IMG/VR virus record: IMGVR_UViG_3300008266_001652
Span: 1 to 21,537 of that record
DNA: 21,537 nt
Source of the DNA: a virus
Reading direction: 5' to 3' (one strand)
Under the pieces are notes generated by a model that did no database searches, was not told where the DNA came from, and saw only the letters and a program-made list of their open reading frames with translations. Within the stretch, counting starts at the first letter, position 1; the number at the start of each line of letters is the position of its first letter. The translations under genes were made by a program, and so were the position numbers. Of the stretch, positions 8,263 through 15,624 are shown piece by piece.

Positions 8263-10113
8263 TTAAAAAGATACAACACGACCTTTAATATCAGTATCAG
8301 GGTATTTAACTTCAAATATCATTGGGTCTAATGATGGATATATAGTATTATTTTGAGTTGCTCCTGATATGTCATATGAGTATTGGGAATAGCCTAGTAC
8401 TGTTCCACTTTTATTAGTTACAGATACATTTTTAACGGTTTGTACTCCTTCTACTTTATCTAATAATATGTAGATATCTTTCATAATTATTGGTTCATTT
8501 ATTTGCCAACTATTAATATCAAAATATACTTTTAAAGCTTCTATACAAGCAAATATAATCTCATTATTATTGTAGTTAGGTAAAACTACAACTTCAAAAT
8601 CTACACCTATGTTAATTACAAACGCATCTTTAATCTTAATAGAATCATTTATTACTCTATTCTGTGAAATGTATGTTGATAAATTTTGTTTTAAAGCATT
8701 AGAAGCATTAATTAAATTCCCATTAATATCATATGTTAGAACATATAAGTCTAATACTGATGGGGTTTCACCAGGCATTAAAGATTGAAGTTTTTGGGGC
8801 TCAATGTATGCTTTAGATATAGTACCATATTCAGGGGGCATACTTAAGGCTCGTACCAAATAATCATCTAATGTTACACTTCTTTGTTGAGTTGTAAAAC
8901 TAACTAAAGAATTTAATCTTATTTGTTCAGCATTATCTCCAGGGCCCCCACCATTAGCTGCGTTAGGATTATTAGTAGATACTGAGTTAAAGACATATTG
9001 TCCTAAGGTATTATCTAATCCGCTAGGAAGTTTAATATTTTCTTTATTTGAGATAACATTTAATACCCCAGATGAAACATTAGATGTTACTCCTCCTCCT
9101 GTTAAGTATCTTACTGTTAAAGTAGTATTATTAGGGGCTATACCATAAGTGTCTGTGTATAAAAAGTTAGCAGGTGAAAAAGCGGTTGTCAATAATGATC
9201 TTTTATATGGTAAACCCATACCTATATTATCTGGGTTGGGGGTGATTTCTTCATCAACATTAGCAGTGTTAGTACCAGCACCGAACTGTATTTGTAATGT
9301 AGTAGGGGAAACAAAGCGAGTTACGAATCTACGTGGTGCTTTTTTTAGTTGTAAAAGAAAAGGAGCATTATTATTATCAGTAGATAAATTAGGATTATTT
9401 ACATTAGTATTTTTGATAGTATCATAAATCATTTCCTGAGCAAGGTATGGTACTTCATACCAAGTATTTCCATCACTATCTACTATATCTAATATTTTAA
9501 TAATGTTAGCTTCTTCTATTTCAACTGTTGGATATTGTTCAACTGAACCAAACGAGAAGGTAGTAGTTTTAATCTGAGCAGATATAGCTTTTCTAGTTTT
9601 CTTTAAAAGATAATAATCTACATTTGTTCCTGTAGTTTGGTATATGCTAACGGTAGTAGGGTCTTGGGAACTAGAGAATGTAAAATCAACTGGGTCCTGT
9701 ATTAAAAATGATGTATTTTGGGATAATGATGAGTTAATTAAAGTATTTTCAGTAATTTGAACAGCATACCTATAATCAGGTAATGATGCTATTGCTGGCA
9801 CTTGTTGGTATATATCAATATCTACTGTGGCTACCCCGGTTACTTTAGGGCGATAGCCTAGCATATATGCTAGAGAATATATGTTGTCTTGTTGGCGAGC
9901 ATATTGTATAAAATTTTCTTGAATTTGATTATCAAGATAAAAGGATAAAACATCTCCTACATATGCTGACATTTCAAGGAACATTGTTCCTGGTGATGAT
10001 GGGGAAAAATCAGCATACGTTGATGGGAAATAGGTTTTAGCAAACTGGTTTAGTGAATTTTTATATTCACCAAAGTTTTTATTTATATAATTTATAGTTA
10101 TATTCTCAGCCAT
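8263..10113 (-). CDS. Baseplate wedge protein gp6-like
   Basis: 616 aa, close to T4 gp6 (660 aa). The N-terminal 100 residues are the family signature: a tail-end Tyr-Phe-Pro-Ser-Thr-Tyr-Ala-Asp-Phe, PGTMFLEMSAYVGDVLSFYL, then Asp-Asn-Gln-Ile-Gln-Glu-Asn-Phe and YSLAYMLGYRP. The C-terminal third has the baseplate-J-type pattern with a TTQQRSVTLDDYLVRAL segment. gp6 dimers form the continuous inner ring of the wedge in T4 and pair with gp25. Here gp25 is immediately upstream (1 nt between the genes), which supports the assignment. No frameshift or truncation is seen. Confidence 0.93.
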   Translation of the reverse strand: MAENITINYINKNFGEYKNSLNQFAKTYFPSTYADFSPSSPGTMFLEMSAYVGDVLSFYLDNQIQENFIQYARQQDNIYSLAYMLGYRPKVTGVATVDIDIYQQVPAIASLPDYRYAVQITENTLINSSLSQNTSFLIQDPVDFTFSSSQDPTTVSIYQTTGTNVDYYLLKKTRKAISAQIKTTTFSFGSVEQYPTVEIEEANIIKILDIVDSDGNTWYEVPYLAQEMIYDTIKNTNVNNPNLSTDNNNAPFLLQLKKAPRRFVTRFVSPTTLQIQFGAGTNTANVDEEITPNPDNIGMGLPYKRSLLTTAFSPANFLYTDTYGIAPNNTTLTVRYLTGGGVTSNVSSGVLNVISNKENIKLPSGLDNTLGQYVFNSVSTNNPNAANGGGPGDNAEQIRLNSLVSFTTQQRSVTLDDYLVRALSMPPEYGTISKAYIEPQKLQSLMPGETPSVLDLYVLTYDINGNLINASNALKQNLSTYISQNRVINDSIKIKDAFVINIGVDFEVVVLPNYNNNEIIFACIEALKVYFDINSWQINEPIIMKDIYILLDKVEGVQTVKNVSVTNKSGTVLGYSQYSYDISGATQNNTIYPSLDPMIFEVKYPDTDIKGRVVSF

Positions 10114-10114
10114 T

Positions 10115-10591
10115 TTATATTGTGATGTTTAATGAGGTGTTTGGGCTTCCTAAAAATGAATATGTTATTGATATATTAACAGCATTAGTATCGTATGATG
10201 GAGTAACACTAACATTACTAACATTTATTTCAGGGAAGTTATTTTTTATTTCACTAGATAATAAGGATTTTAAATCATCTAATCCTACATTGTTATAAGG
10301 ATCTGTGCCGTTATTAAAACTGTATGATTCATTTCCTATATTAGAGAATAGATATTTTCTTAAATCACTACCATAGTTGGGATTTAATGGTCTTTCCCCC
10401 TTATTAGTTAATATAAAATTAATTAAATTTGAGCGAATTTGTTCTGTAGTTGTAAATGTGGAATTAAATACTGCATCTGCTCCAGATGTGGTTGAGCCTC
10501 CAGATGATGCTCCTACAAAAGGTATACTTACCCCAATTACTACTTGGTAATCAAGGTTTAAAGGGTCAGTATTTGCTATTCTATATGCCAT
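10115..10591 (-). CDS. Baseplate wedge protein gp25-like
   Basis: 158 aa with the GPW/gp25 core (shared with type VI secretion TssE): a helix QIRSNLINFILTNKGERPLN at ~51-70, followed by PNYGSDLRKYLF. The canonical family motif is a Gly-Glu-Arg-(x)-(x)-(x)-Pro-(x)-(x)-Gly-(x)-(x)-Leu, and every key residue is present. T4 gp25 is 132 aa; the extra residues are a Ser/Gly/Thr-rich insert at ~28-42. gp25 nucleates sheath polymerisation at the baseplate. The start ATG overlaps the stop of the 116-aa gene (TAATG) and gp6 follows directly. Confidence 0.93.
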   Translation of the reverse strand: MAYRIANTDPLNLDYQVVIGVSIPFVGASSGGSTTSGADAVFNSTFTTTEQIRSNLINFILTNKGERPLNPNYGSDLRKYLFSNIGNESYSFNNGTDPYNNVGLDDLKSLLSSEIKNNFPEINVSNVSVTPSYDTNAVNISITYSFLGSPNTSLNITI

Positions 10592-10941
10592 TATTTAGCG
10601 TTCATTAATCCCATTATTTGATCTAAACCTACTTCACCTCCAGGTAAACTTGATCCTTCGCCAGCTGTGTTAACGGGAGGTGGAGTATATGCGGGCTGCG
10701 CATGTGATGAGTTAGCCGTGATGGTAGCATCAAATTCACCTCCAATCATTCCTCTTAGATTGCGTCTAAGATCATGATTTACGGTTGATGTGGTTGGTTG
10801 GTAAGCAGGGACAGGAACATATGCTTCTGATACTACTGTTTTAGGTGATTTAACTGCTTCAAGTAGAATATCTTTTAATTCTTCTTGAATTGCTTCACGT
10901 ACTGCTTCTTTAATTAATTTTTTTAGTCCGTCGATTTTCAT
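10591..10941 (-). CDS. Small tail-cluster protein with N-terminal amphipathic helix, 116 aa
   Basis: Residues 1-32 (opening MKIDGLKKLIKEAVREAIQ) form a strongly amphipathic Lys/Glu/Leu helix. The middle is Pro/Val/Tyr/Thr-rich and presumably flexible (about 40-55), then comes a basic DLRRNLRGMIGGEF motif, and the C-terminus is Gly/Pro-rich, ending in a Gly-Leu-Asp-Gln-Ile-Met-Gly-Leu-Met segment. No family is recognised. An ATATTTAT motif ends 6 nt before the ATG, so this gene may start a transcription unit that reads into gp25 and gp6. The helix-linker-helix layout resembles scaffold-like or chaperone-like small tail proteins, but no function is claimed. Confidence 0.7.
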   Translation of the reverse strand: MKIDGLKKLIKEAVREAIQEELKDILLEAVKSPKTVVSEAYVPVPAYQPTTSTVNHDLRRNLRGMIGGEFDATITANSSHAQPAYTPPPVNTAGEGSSLPGGEVGLDQIMGLMNAK

Positions 10942-10947
10942 ATGATT

Positions 10948-10955
10948 ATAAATAT
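10948..10955 (-). promoter_or_regulatory. ATATTTAT promoter-like motif before the 116-aa gene
   Basis: Minus strand reads AAATATTTATAATCAT then ATG; the motif ends 6 nt before the start codon, in the 29-nt gap between two tail genes. Confidence 0.4.
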
Positions 10956-10970
10956 TTGATTATTCAGCTG

Positions 10971-12236
10971 TTATATTATTAATACGTCTACTCCTTGTTT
11001 GTTTTGAGCAACAGCATATCGTCTAATATATTTACTTTCATTTGTTTCATCAATTTTAACTCCTAAAGTAAATCCTTTATAAGTATTATCAGGTCCTTGT
11101 GTAGCAGCTACTGTTGGGTTAGCTAAAGCATTAATTTCATTATTAATTTGTTCAAAATCCATATTTTGATCTTCAGCACAAAATTGTAATATAATATCCA
11201 ACATGTTTAAAAATTTCAAAATTATTCCTAAAAATACTCCATATTGAGCTGTGGATATGACTAGGCTGTTTATTTTTCCAGAGTTAGCATTAGAGAAGTT
11301 TTGGAATTCAACTGTTTTAAGTATTACATTTACAGGTACAGGGAATGGCACTAGTGCTATTGCTGTCAATGCTAGTTCTAATGTTCTATTTATTAAAGTA
11401 AATACCTGTAAGCTATCAGATAATGTTGTGATGCTTTTATATATGCCATTTATTTGGGCTACTAGTTGGTTACGTTGTTTTAATGTTGATTGGATTTTAA
11501 CCGATGAAGGACAATTAATCATCTCAATTAATTGTTCTTTAGGGAGTTGTCCTAATATAAATAAAGCAGCTGCTTTTTGTGTTGCTGGGTCTTTAGCTGA
11601 TTCTTTAGCAGCGGCAGCTGAATCTTCAGCAGATGAGAGTGCTCCTTGGGCTGCTGCTTTTTTGTCAGCAGCAGATGACTTAATTGAATCTACTGTTGAA
11701 TCACCACTTATACCTAGATTAGAAACTATTAAGGGAATAATTTGGGGGGCAAATGGTGTTATTAAACCTATAACAAATGGAATTAATCTTCTTTTAACAG
11801 TTGACTTTTGACTATTAAGAAAGTTAATAAATCTGACATCTGGTGGTAGTTCAGATTCTAATGTTGATTCTAACACTTTATTATTTTGAGATGCTACTTC
11901 TTCATTAACTTTAGCTGTATTTAAAGCAGTTTCATCTGCTACTTCGTTCATTGTCTTTCTAGAAATCTCATAAACAAAGTTATTTCCTTTAGAATTTTCT
12001 ACAGATGAGTCTTGTGAACCTTCAACAGTATAAGGTAATGGTTCACCATTATTAGGATCAACTATGTTATTAGCTAATAATATTTCTCTAGCAGCTGATG
12101 CCTCAGTATTGGTCATTCTTGAAGGACCATTGATAATCTGCCCACTTGGGGTGGAGAGTACAGCATATAGTTCAGGGCCACGTTTTTTAAACGTAATTGT
12201 ACTCCCGTCACTAACTTTATATATAGATGTACTCAT
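10971..12236 (-). CDS. Tail-cluster protein with hydrophobic segments and Ala-rich helix, 421 aa
   Basis: Family not recognised. Residues ~1-60 are a beta-type domain (TITFKKRGPELYAVLSTPSG). Residues 151-174 are a long hydrophobic segment (LIPFVIGLITPFAPQIIPLI, preceded by Lys-Arg-Arg); 182-226 an Ala/Ser/Lys/Asp-rich helix; 284-307 and 330-352 two more hydrophobic segments. The C-terminus ends in a TYKGFTLGVKID-type strand and RRYAVAQNKQGV. Three membrane-like segments are unusual for a virion protein and could mark a protein released into the host envelope at injection; alternatively they pack inside the tail. An ATATTTAT motif lies 15 nt before the ATG in a divergent intergenic region. A long reading frame on the opposite strand is judged spurious. 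Confidence 0.7.
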   Translation of the reverse strand: MSTSIYKVSDGSTITFKKRGPELYAVLSTPSGQIINGPSRMTNTEASAAREILLANNIVDPNNGEPLPYTVEGSQDSSVENSKGNNFVYEISRKTMNEVADETALNTAKVNEEVASQNNKVLESTLESELPPDVRFINFLNSQKSTVKRRLIPFVIGLITPFAPQIIPLIVSNLGISGDSTVDSIKSSAADKKAAAQGALSSAEDSAAAAKESAKDPATQKAAALFILGQLPKEQLIEMINCPSSVKIQSTLKQRNQLVAQINGIYKSITTLSDSLQVFTLINRTLELALTAIALVPFPVPVNVILKTVEFQNFSNANSGKINSLVISTAQYGVFLGIILKFLNMLDIILQFCAEDQNMDFEQINNEINALANPTVAATQGPDNTYKGFTLGVKIDETNESKYIRRYAVAQNKQGVDVLII

Positions 12237-12251
12237 GTTTGATTATTTACA

Positions 12252-12259
12252 ATAAATAT
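12252..12259 (-). promoter_or_regulatory. ATATTTAT promoter-like motif before the 421-aa tail gene
   Basis: Minus strand reads ACATATTTATTG, 15 nt before the ATG at 12236. It forms a divergent pair with the plus-strand promoter at 12280-12311. Confidence 0.45.
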
Positions 12260-12279
12260 GTAAAAAATGTAGGGTTTGG

Positions 12280-12332
12280 TTGGATATGTAAAAGATGTGT
12301 CGTATATTTATAGTATAAAATAAAGGTTATGA
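12280..12332 (+). promoter_or_regulatory. Promoter and leader of the plus-strand secreted-protein gene
   Basis: TTG at 12280-12282, a 20-nt spacer, then TATATTTA at 12303-12310, in line with the Bacteroidota -33/-7 layout (TTG, ~19 nt, TAnnTTTG). AATAAAGGTTATGA at 12319-12332 covers the start codon and supplies an AAAGG. GTCGTATATTTAT and the AATAAAGG block are identical to those in front of the 58-aa gene at 18745. Confidence 0.65.
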
Positions 12333-12661
12333 AAAAACTGATCACAAGTATATTTTTAGTTTTTGGGTTATACTCAAATGGTTCCTCACAAATTGATACA
12401 TGTAAAGTTGATTACTATAATATGTTTAATACAGATTCGATAGTTTCAGTTTGGGGTAATAGTGATGCTTCATATAATTATTTTACAAATTGTATTTTTA
12501 AAAGATACCAAGGTAAATTATTAGAATTGTATCAAACTAATACTCTCTATATTGAGTTAGAAGGAGATAATTGGTTTAAAATCTCTAGATTTTTTATTTA
12601 TACGAGTGAAAAAGAATTTATTTATTTTACTCCATGTCAAATTGAAAGTTTAATTAAATAA
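12329..12661 (+). CDS. Secreted small protein with signal peptide, 110 aa, lone plus-strand gene
   Basis: The only convincing plus-strand gene. Residues 1-21 form a Sec signal peptide (basic Met-Lys-Lys, hydrophobic core LITSIFLVFGLY, probable cleavage near the Gly-Ser-Ser-Gln). The mature ~89-residue domain is Tyr/Phe/Asn-rich with three Cys (mature-region DTCKVDYY, NCIFKRY and PCQIES). There is no lipobox, so it is likely periplasmic or surface-exposed. It has its own promoter-like TTG-20-TATATTTA and an AAAGG just before the ATG, stronger initiation signals than the structural genes show. It is convergent with the gene on its right (3 nt between stops) and divergent from the one on its left. 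No family is recognised; a moron or superinfection-exclusion role would fit the layout but is inference. Confidence 0.75.
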   Translation: MKKLITSIFLVFGLYSNGSSQIDTCKVDYYNMFNTDSIVSVWGNSDASYNYFTNCIFKRYQGKLLELYQTNTLYIELEGDNWFKISRFFIYTSEKEFIYFTPCQIESLIK

Positions 12662-12664
12662 ATA

Positions 12665-13966
12665 TTATTTACACATTCTATATAGGAAAGCTGATCCACC
12701 AGCAAATGTACCTCCAATAGCTTTTATTTCAAAGTCTCCTGTTATTCCATTTTGGGTTAATGGGAATTTATAGTAAGAACGATCTACAACGTAATATGTT
12801 ACTTCACCATTTGGGAAATAGGCTTTAAGTCCAATTGGGAGCTGGCTTTCTCTAAATTCAAAGGTAGCATTGAGAGGTATGTTAATATTTTTCTTATTAA
12901 ATAATTGAATAATATTATTAGAAAATGTATTAGATCTATCTTGAGAATATCCTTCAGAAATATATCTTACAGCTGTGTTAATATCTATTGTTCTTTTTTG
13001 AAGTGGGGAAATATATCTATTTAATGAGTTATTAGCTATATCAGACATATATGCTAATATTCCCCAACTTATAGGATCAGCTACAGTATCAGGACGTTGG
13101 ATAAATGTTGGAGTTTGTTTTTCAATATAAGTTCCATTAGGTGTTTTACTTCTTATTATAAATACATCTGGGGCAACTGCTGCGTCTAATTCTATGTTAG
13201 GTGCTCCAATACCCGGGATAGGGTTAAATTCTCCAGCTTGGGTTGTATTTTGTATATTTATCCATTTACATGGGTTAATGAGGTTAGCTTTAAGTCGGGT
13301 ATATTGATAATCAGTATATTTTTTAGCATTAGCGTCTATTTTATCCCAAGGCCCACCTCCTACATTATCTATTTTAGCTAGTATAACTATAGGTTTTTGA
13401 AATGTAGCATTTAATTCACTAGCATAGAGAGCATTAATTTTATCGTTTACATATTTTTCTAAATCTAATGCCCGAGCTTTAGCTAATGAACCAGGTTCAT
13501 CAAAATTTCTACCTGTTCCTTCGTTATCATTATTAGGTACTCTAGATTCGGATGATTCTATTTCTAATACAAAGTTACCTTGATTTGCTTTAGCAAAATT
13601 ATAAGCATCTTCAACTTCTTTATTAATAGTATCCTGTATATCTTGGGGTAATGAGGATACTTTCCATTTACCTGATGGGTATTTCCCTGCTAAGTCTAGT
13701 ATACCTCCTTTTACAGGGTCAATATAGCCCGATAGAGTGCTTGTTTGTTGGGGGTTTTTAATTGAGGTAGTTTCTAGACCGGGTTTAGAAAAGCTAACAG
13801 TTATATTTTTTGGGTCAACATCTGCTTCAATAGTAGCTACCCAATTCCCATTTGCATCTGTTTCGGTTGTGGTTGTTTCTACACCGGTTCCAGTTATGGT
13901 AACTTTTACACTTTCTAATTTATCTCCGGATGTAGTGAAAACTTGTCCTTTAAATTGATTAGCCAT
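12665..13966 (-). CDS. Virion protein with carboxypeptidase-regulatory-like and OmpA-like domains, 433 aa
   Basis: Residues ~3-80 look like a CarboxypepD_reg/CNA-B-like beta-sandwich (FKGQVFTTSGDKLESVKVTI, then a Thr-Asp-Ala-Asn-Gly-Asn-Trp turn), a module very common in Bacteroidota outer-membrane proteins. Residues ~105-205 resemble an OmpA-like peptidoglycan-binding domain: a strand FVLEIESSESR, a Gly/Asn loop, a GSLAKARALDLEKYVND helix in place of the usual Asn-x-x-Leu-Ser-x-x-Arg-Ala, and a final IVILAKID strand. The last ~230 residues are not recognised and end in YRMCK. It lies 2 nt after the spike-like gene in the tail operon. A role in contacting cell wall at the baseplate tip is plausible. 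The OmpA call is pattern-based and moderate. Confidence 0.72.
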   Translation of the reverse strand: MANQFKGQVFTTSGDKLESVKVTITGTGVETTTTETDANGNWVATIEADVDPKNITVSFSKPGLETTSIKNPQQTSTLSGYIDPVKGGILDLAGKYPSGKWKVSSLPQDIQDTINKEVEDAYNFAKANQGNFVLEIESSESRVPNNDNEGTGRNFDEPGSLAKARALDLEKYVNDKINALYASELNATFQKPIVILAKIDNVGGGPWDKIDANAKKYTDYQYTRLKANLINPCKWINIQNTTQAGEFNPIPGIGAPNIELDAAVAPDVFIIRSKTPNGTYIEKQTPTFIQRPDTVADPISWGILAYMSDIANNSLNRYISPLQKRTIDINTAVRYISEGYSQDRSNTFSNNIIQLFNKKNINIPLNATFEFRESQLPIGLKAYFPNGEVTYYVVDRSYYKFPLTQNGITGDFEIKAIGGTFAGGSAFLYRMCK

Positions 13967-13968
13967 AA

Positions 13969-15261
13969 TTAAACGGTTTTGACTGTTTTAGATAATAAAT
14001 TTTTAGCTGCTACTATATTTGCTATATCATTACTTAAAGTTTCAGCGTCATCTGCTATAGCGTTTAAAGAAGTTATAGGCACATTAGTAGGTCCAATTGG
14101 AGTTTGAACTTTATATGTAGCTGTTTTAAAAGCTATACTAAGGGTAGCTAAGAATGTTGACATTTGTTTTAATACATCATTTAGATTATCACCTAAAACC
14201 ACAGATTGTATTTTAGTGTCTTCTATTCCTTCAGATGAGCCTAAATAAACTTTTTCAGCTGTTAATGATATTTGTTTAGCATTTACTCCTAAAGTTTCAC
14301 CACATGATAATTGAATTGATTTATTAGCTAAGGCTAATATTGAATCAAATTTAGCATTAAATACTAATCTGCCTGAGTTGAGTATGATTTGGTTTCCTTC
14401 ATATTGTCCTACATTGGTAGGAGGAGTTGATTTAGAGAATGAAGAATTATTTACATTAGCTGGGAATAATGGGAGTTGCTGTGTTGATGTTAAGTAAATA
14501 GAAGAAGCATCATTATTAATTTCTTCTAGACGTGGTATCCATGGTTCTCTAGGGCTAGAGGCCTGTCCGTTTCTTAAAATAGTAATGGGATCTCCATTAA
14601 TGCCTACAGATGACCACTCGTTTGCAGTTTTAGCATTTTTAACTGTTGAACCTAAACGAAATGAATTACCCCATCTACCTTCGTATATTGTGTCCCCTTC
14701 ATATGGTAATAAAGGATAAATATCTATTTTTTCTTCAAATGTTTTTCCTAAAAATATTTCAGTACTATTATCTGTTACTCGTCTATATGAACCTGATCCA
14801 ACTTGGGGGTAGTCTTGGCTTTGATTAGGTGATATAGTAGAAATAACAGGAACAGCGTTATGGTGCTGGCTATTCCAAGCGTTTATTGGGGGAAAATAAT
14901 ATGATATTAATGAGTTAGGATTTTCTGTTAGATTACCTCCGGGTAGAGTTATTAAATATGTTAACTCGTTTATTAAAGGGTATTGTTTAATATTAGGAAA
15001 TAGTGGGTAAGCTACTCTATCTATTGGTTCAGAGTTAGGAATATTACTTTGTGGGGCAGAAGTAAGTTCATAATATATAGCCCCAATACTATTCCATTCC
15101 CCATACTTATTAAAACCTCTATCACCTTTATCTAATATTATATCTAAAACACGGACTGGGGTAATGTTAAAGTTTCCATTTCCCAGATTTGCTATAGATG
15201 AAGGGTTTGGGTTAAGGTTATTCTGTACATTACCTATTGAACCGTATTGAATGTTAACCAT
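13969..15261 (-). CDS. Baseplate spike-like protein, 430 aa
   Basis: Residues ~170-215 contain an IDIYPLLPYEGDTIYEGRWG segment, then a SFRLGSTVK strand, a conserved-looking OB-like block seen in putative spike proteins of this phage group. Residues ~225-235 read NGDPITILRNGQ. Residues ~285-365 form a run of short alternating strands (IILNSGRLVFNAK, ILALANKSIQLSCGE, AKQISLTAEKVYLGS, VVLGDNLNDVL) with the register typical of the triple-stranded beta-helix of gp5/gpV spikes. The C-terminus is a helix. There is no lysozyme domain of the T4 gp5 kind. It begins at the stop codon of the 112-aa gene (TAATG overlap) and heads the baseplate cluster. The spike role is a moderate-confidence call from these strand repeats and the position. 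Confidence 0.72.
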   Translation of the reverse strand: MVNIQYGSIGNVQNNLNPNPSSIANLGNGNFNITPVRVLDIILDKGDRGFNKYGEWNSIGAIYYELTSAPQSNIPNSEPIDRVAYPLFPNIKQYPLINELTYLITLPGGNLTENPNSLISYYFPPINAWNSQHHNAVPVISTISPNQSQDYPQVGSGSYRRVTDNSTEIFLGKTFEEKIDIYPLLPYEGDTIYEGRWGNSFRLGSTVKNAKTANEWSSVGINGDPITILRNGQASSPREPWIPRLEEINNDASSIYLTSTQQLPLFPANVNNSSFSKSTPPTNVGQYEGNQIILNSGRLVFNAKFDSILALANKSIQLSCGETLGVNAKQISLTAEKVYLGSSEGIEDTKIQSVVLGDNLNDVLKQMSTFLATLSIAFKTATYKVQTPIGPTNVPITSLNAIADDAETLSNDIANIVAAKNLLSKTVKTV

Positions 15262-15599
15262 TATTCTTCGCTTTTAATTTTATCTATTTCAGCTAACAAT
15301 TGTGCTTTTTCTTCGTCTGAGATGCCAAACCCACTGCCTTCGCCTGCTGAGTTATTCATAATGCGTTGAATAATAGTAGCCATCTTAATTAGTTGTTCAT
15401 CATTTTTAACACCTATTTCTAAGTATTCTTTGATTAAAGGAACAATAAGAGTAGCATCACCTATACTTTCAACAAGCGGCTTTAACTCAGATACTAAGGC
15501 AGATATTTGTCTGTCTTTTTTTTGTTGGTTGGTATAAATTTCCTCTAATATATCAGAAAATTTCTTCTTACCAAACACAACATTGTCCAATCCATTCAT
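15261..15599 (-). CDS. Conserved-looking small protein, 112 aa, between sigma and spike genes
   Basis: An all-helical, soluble 112-aa protein: an N-terminal helix with FSDILEEIYTNQQKKDRQI, a central Pro-Leu-Ile-Lys-Glu-Tyr-Leu-Glu-Ile-Gly-Val-Lys-Asn-Asp motif, an IKMATIIQRIMNN helix, a Gly/Ser hinge and an acidic C-terminal helix beginning ISDEEKAQLLAEI. I recall similar proteins with this central motif in marine T4-like phages, without a known function. It is the same length as T4 gp33 (112 aa, the late co-activator partner of gp55) and lies next to the gp55-like gene, but I see no gp33 sequence signature, so it is not named so. A palindromic TATTTATAAATA lies just upstream of the ATG. Confidence 0.75.
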   Translation of the reverse strand: MNGLDNVVFGKKKFSDILEEIYTNQQKKDRQISALVSELKPLVESIGDATLIVPLIKEYLEIGVKNDEQLIKMATIIQRIMNNSAGEGSGFGISDEEKAQLLAEIDKIKSEE

Positions 15600-15605
15600 A
15601 ATGTT

Positions 15606-15619
15606 TTATTTATAAATAT
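15606..15619 (-). promoter_or_regulatory. Promoter-like motif before the 112-aa gene, palindromic
   Basis: Minus strand reads ATATTTATAAATAAAAC, so the common ATATTTAT (15612-15619) is fused to a T4-late-type TATAAATA (15606-15613) in the same direction. It lies between the sigma gene and the virion cluster, 12 and 6 nt before the ATG at 15599. Confidence 0.5.
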
Positions 15620-15624
15620 GAATA

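Noticed and set aside
11251-11811. 186-codon open frame on the plus strand opposite the 421-aa gene
   Set aside because: It mirrors the Ala/Ser-rich, low-complexity coding of the minus gene, has no promoter or start context, and no recognisable domain.
15261-15599. Naming the 112-aa protein gp33
   Set aside because: Length and neighbourhood fit, but no sequence feature of gp33 was recognised.
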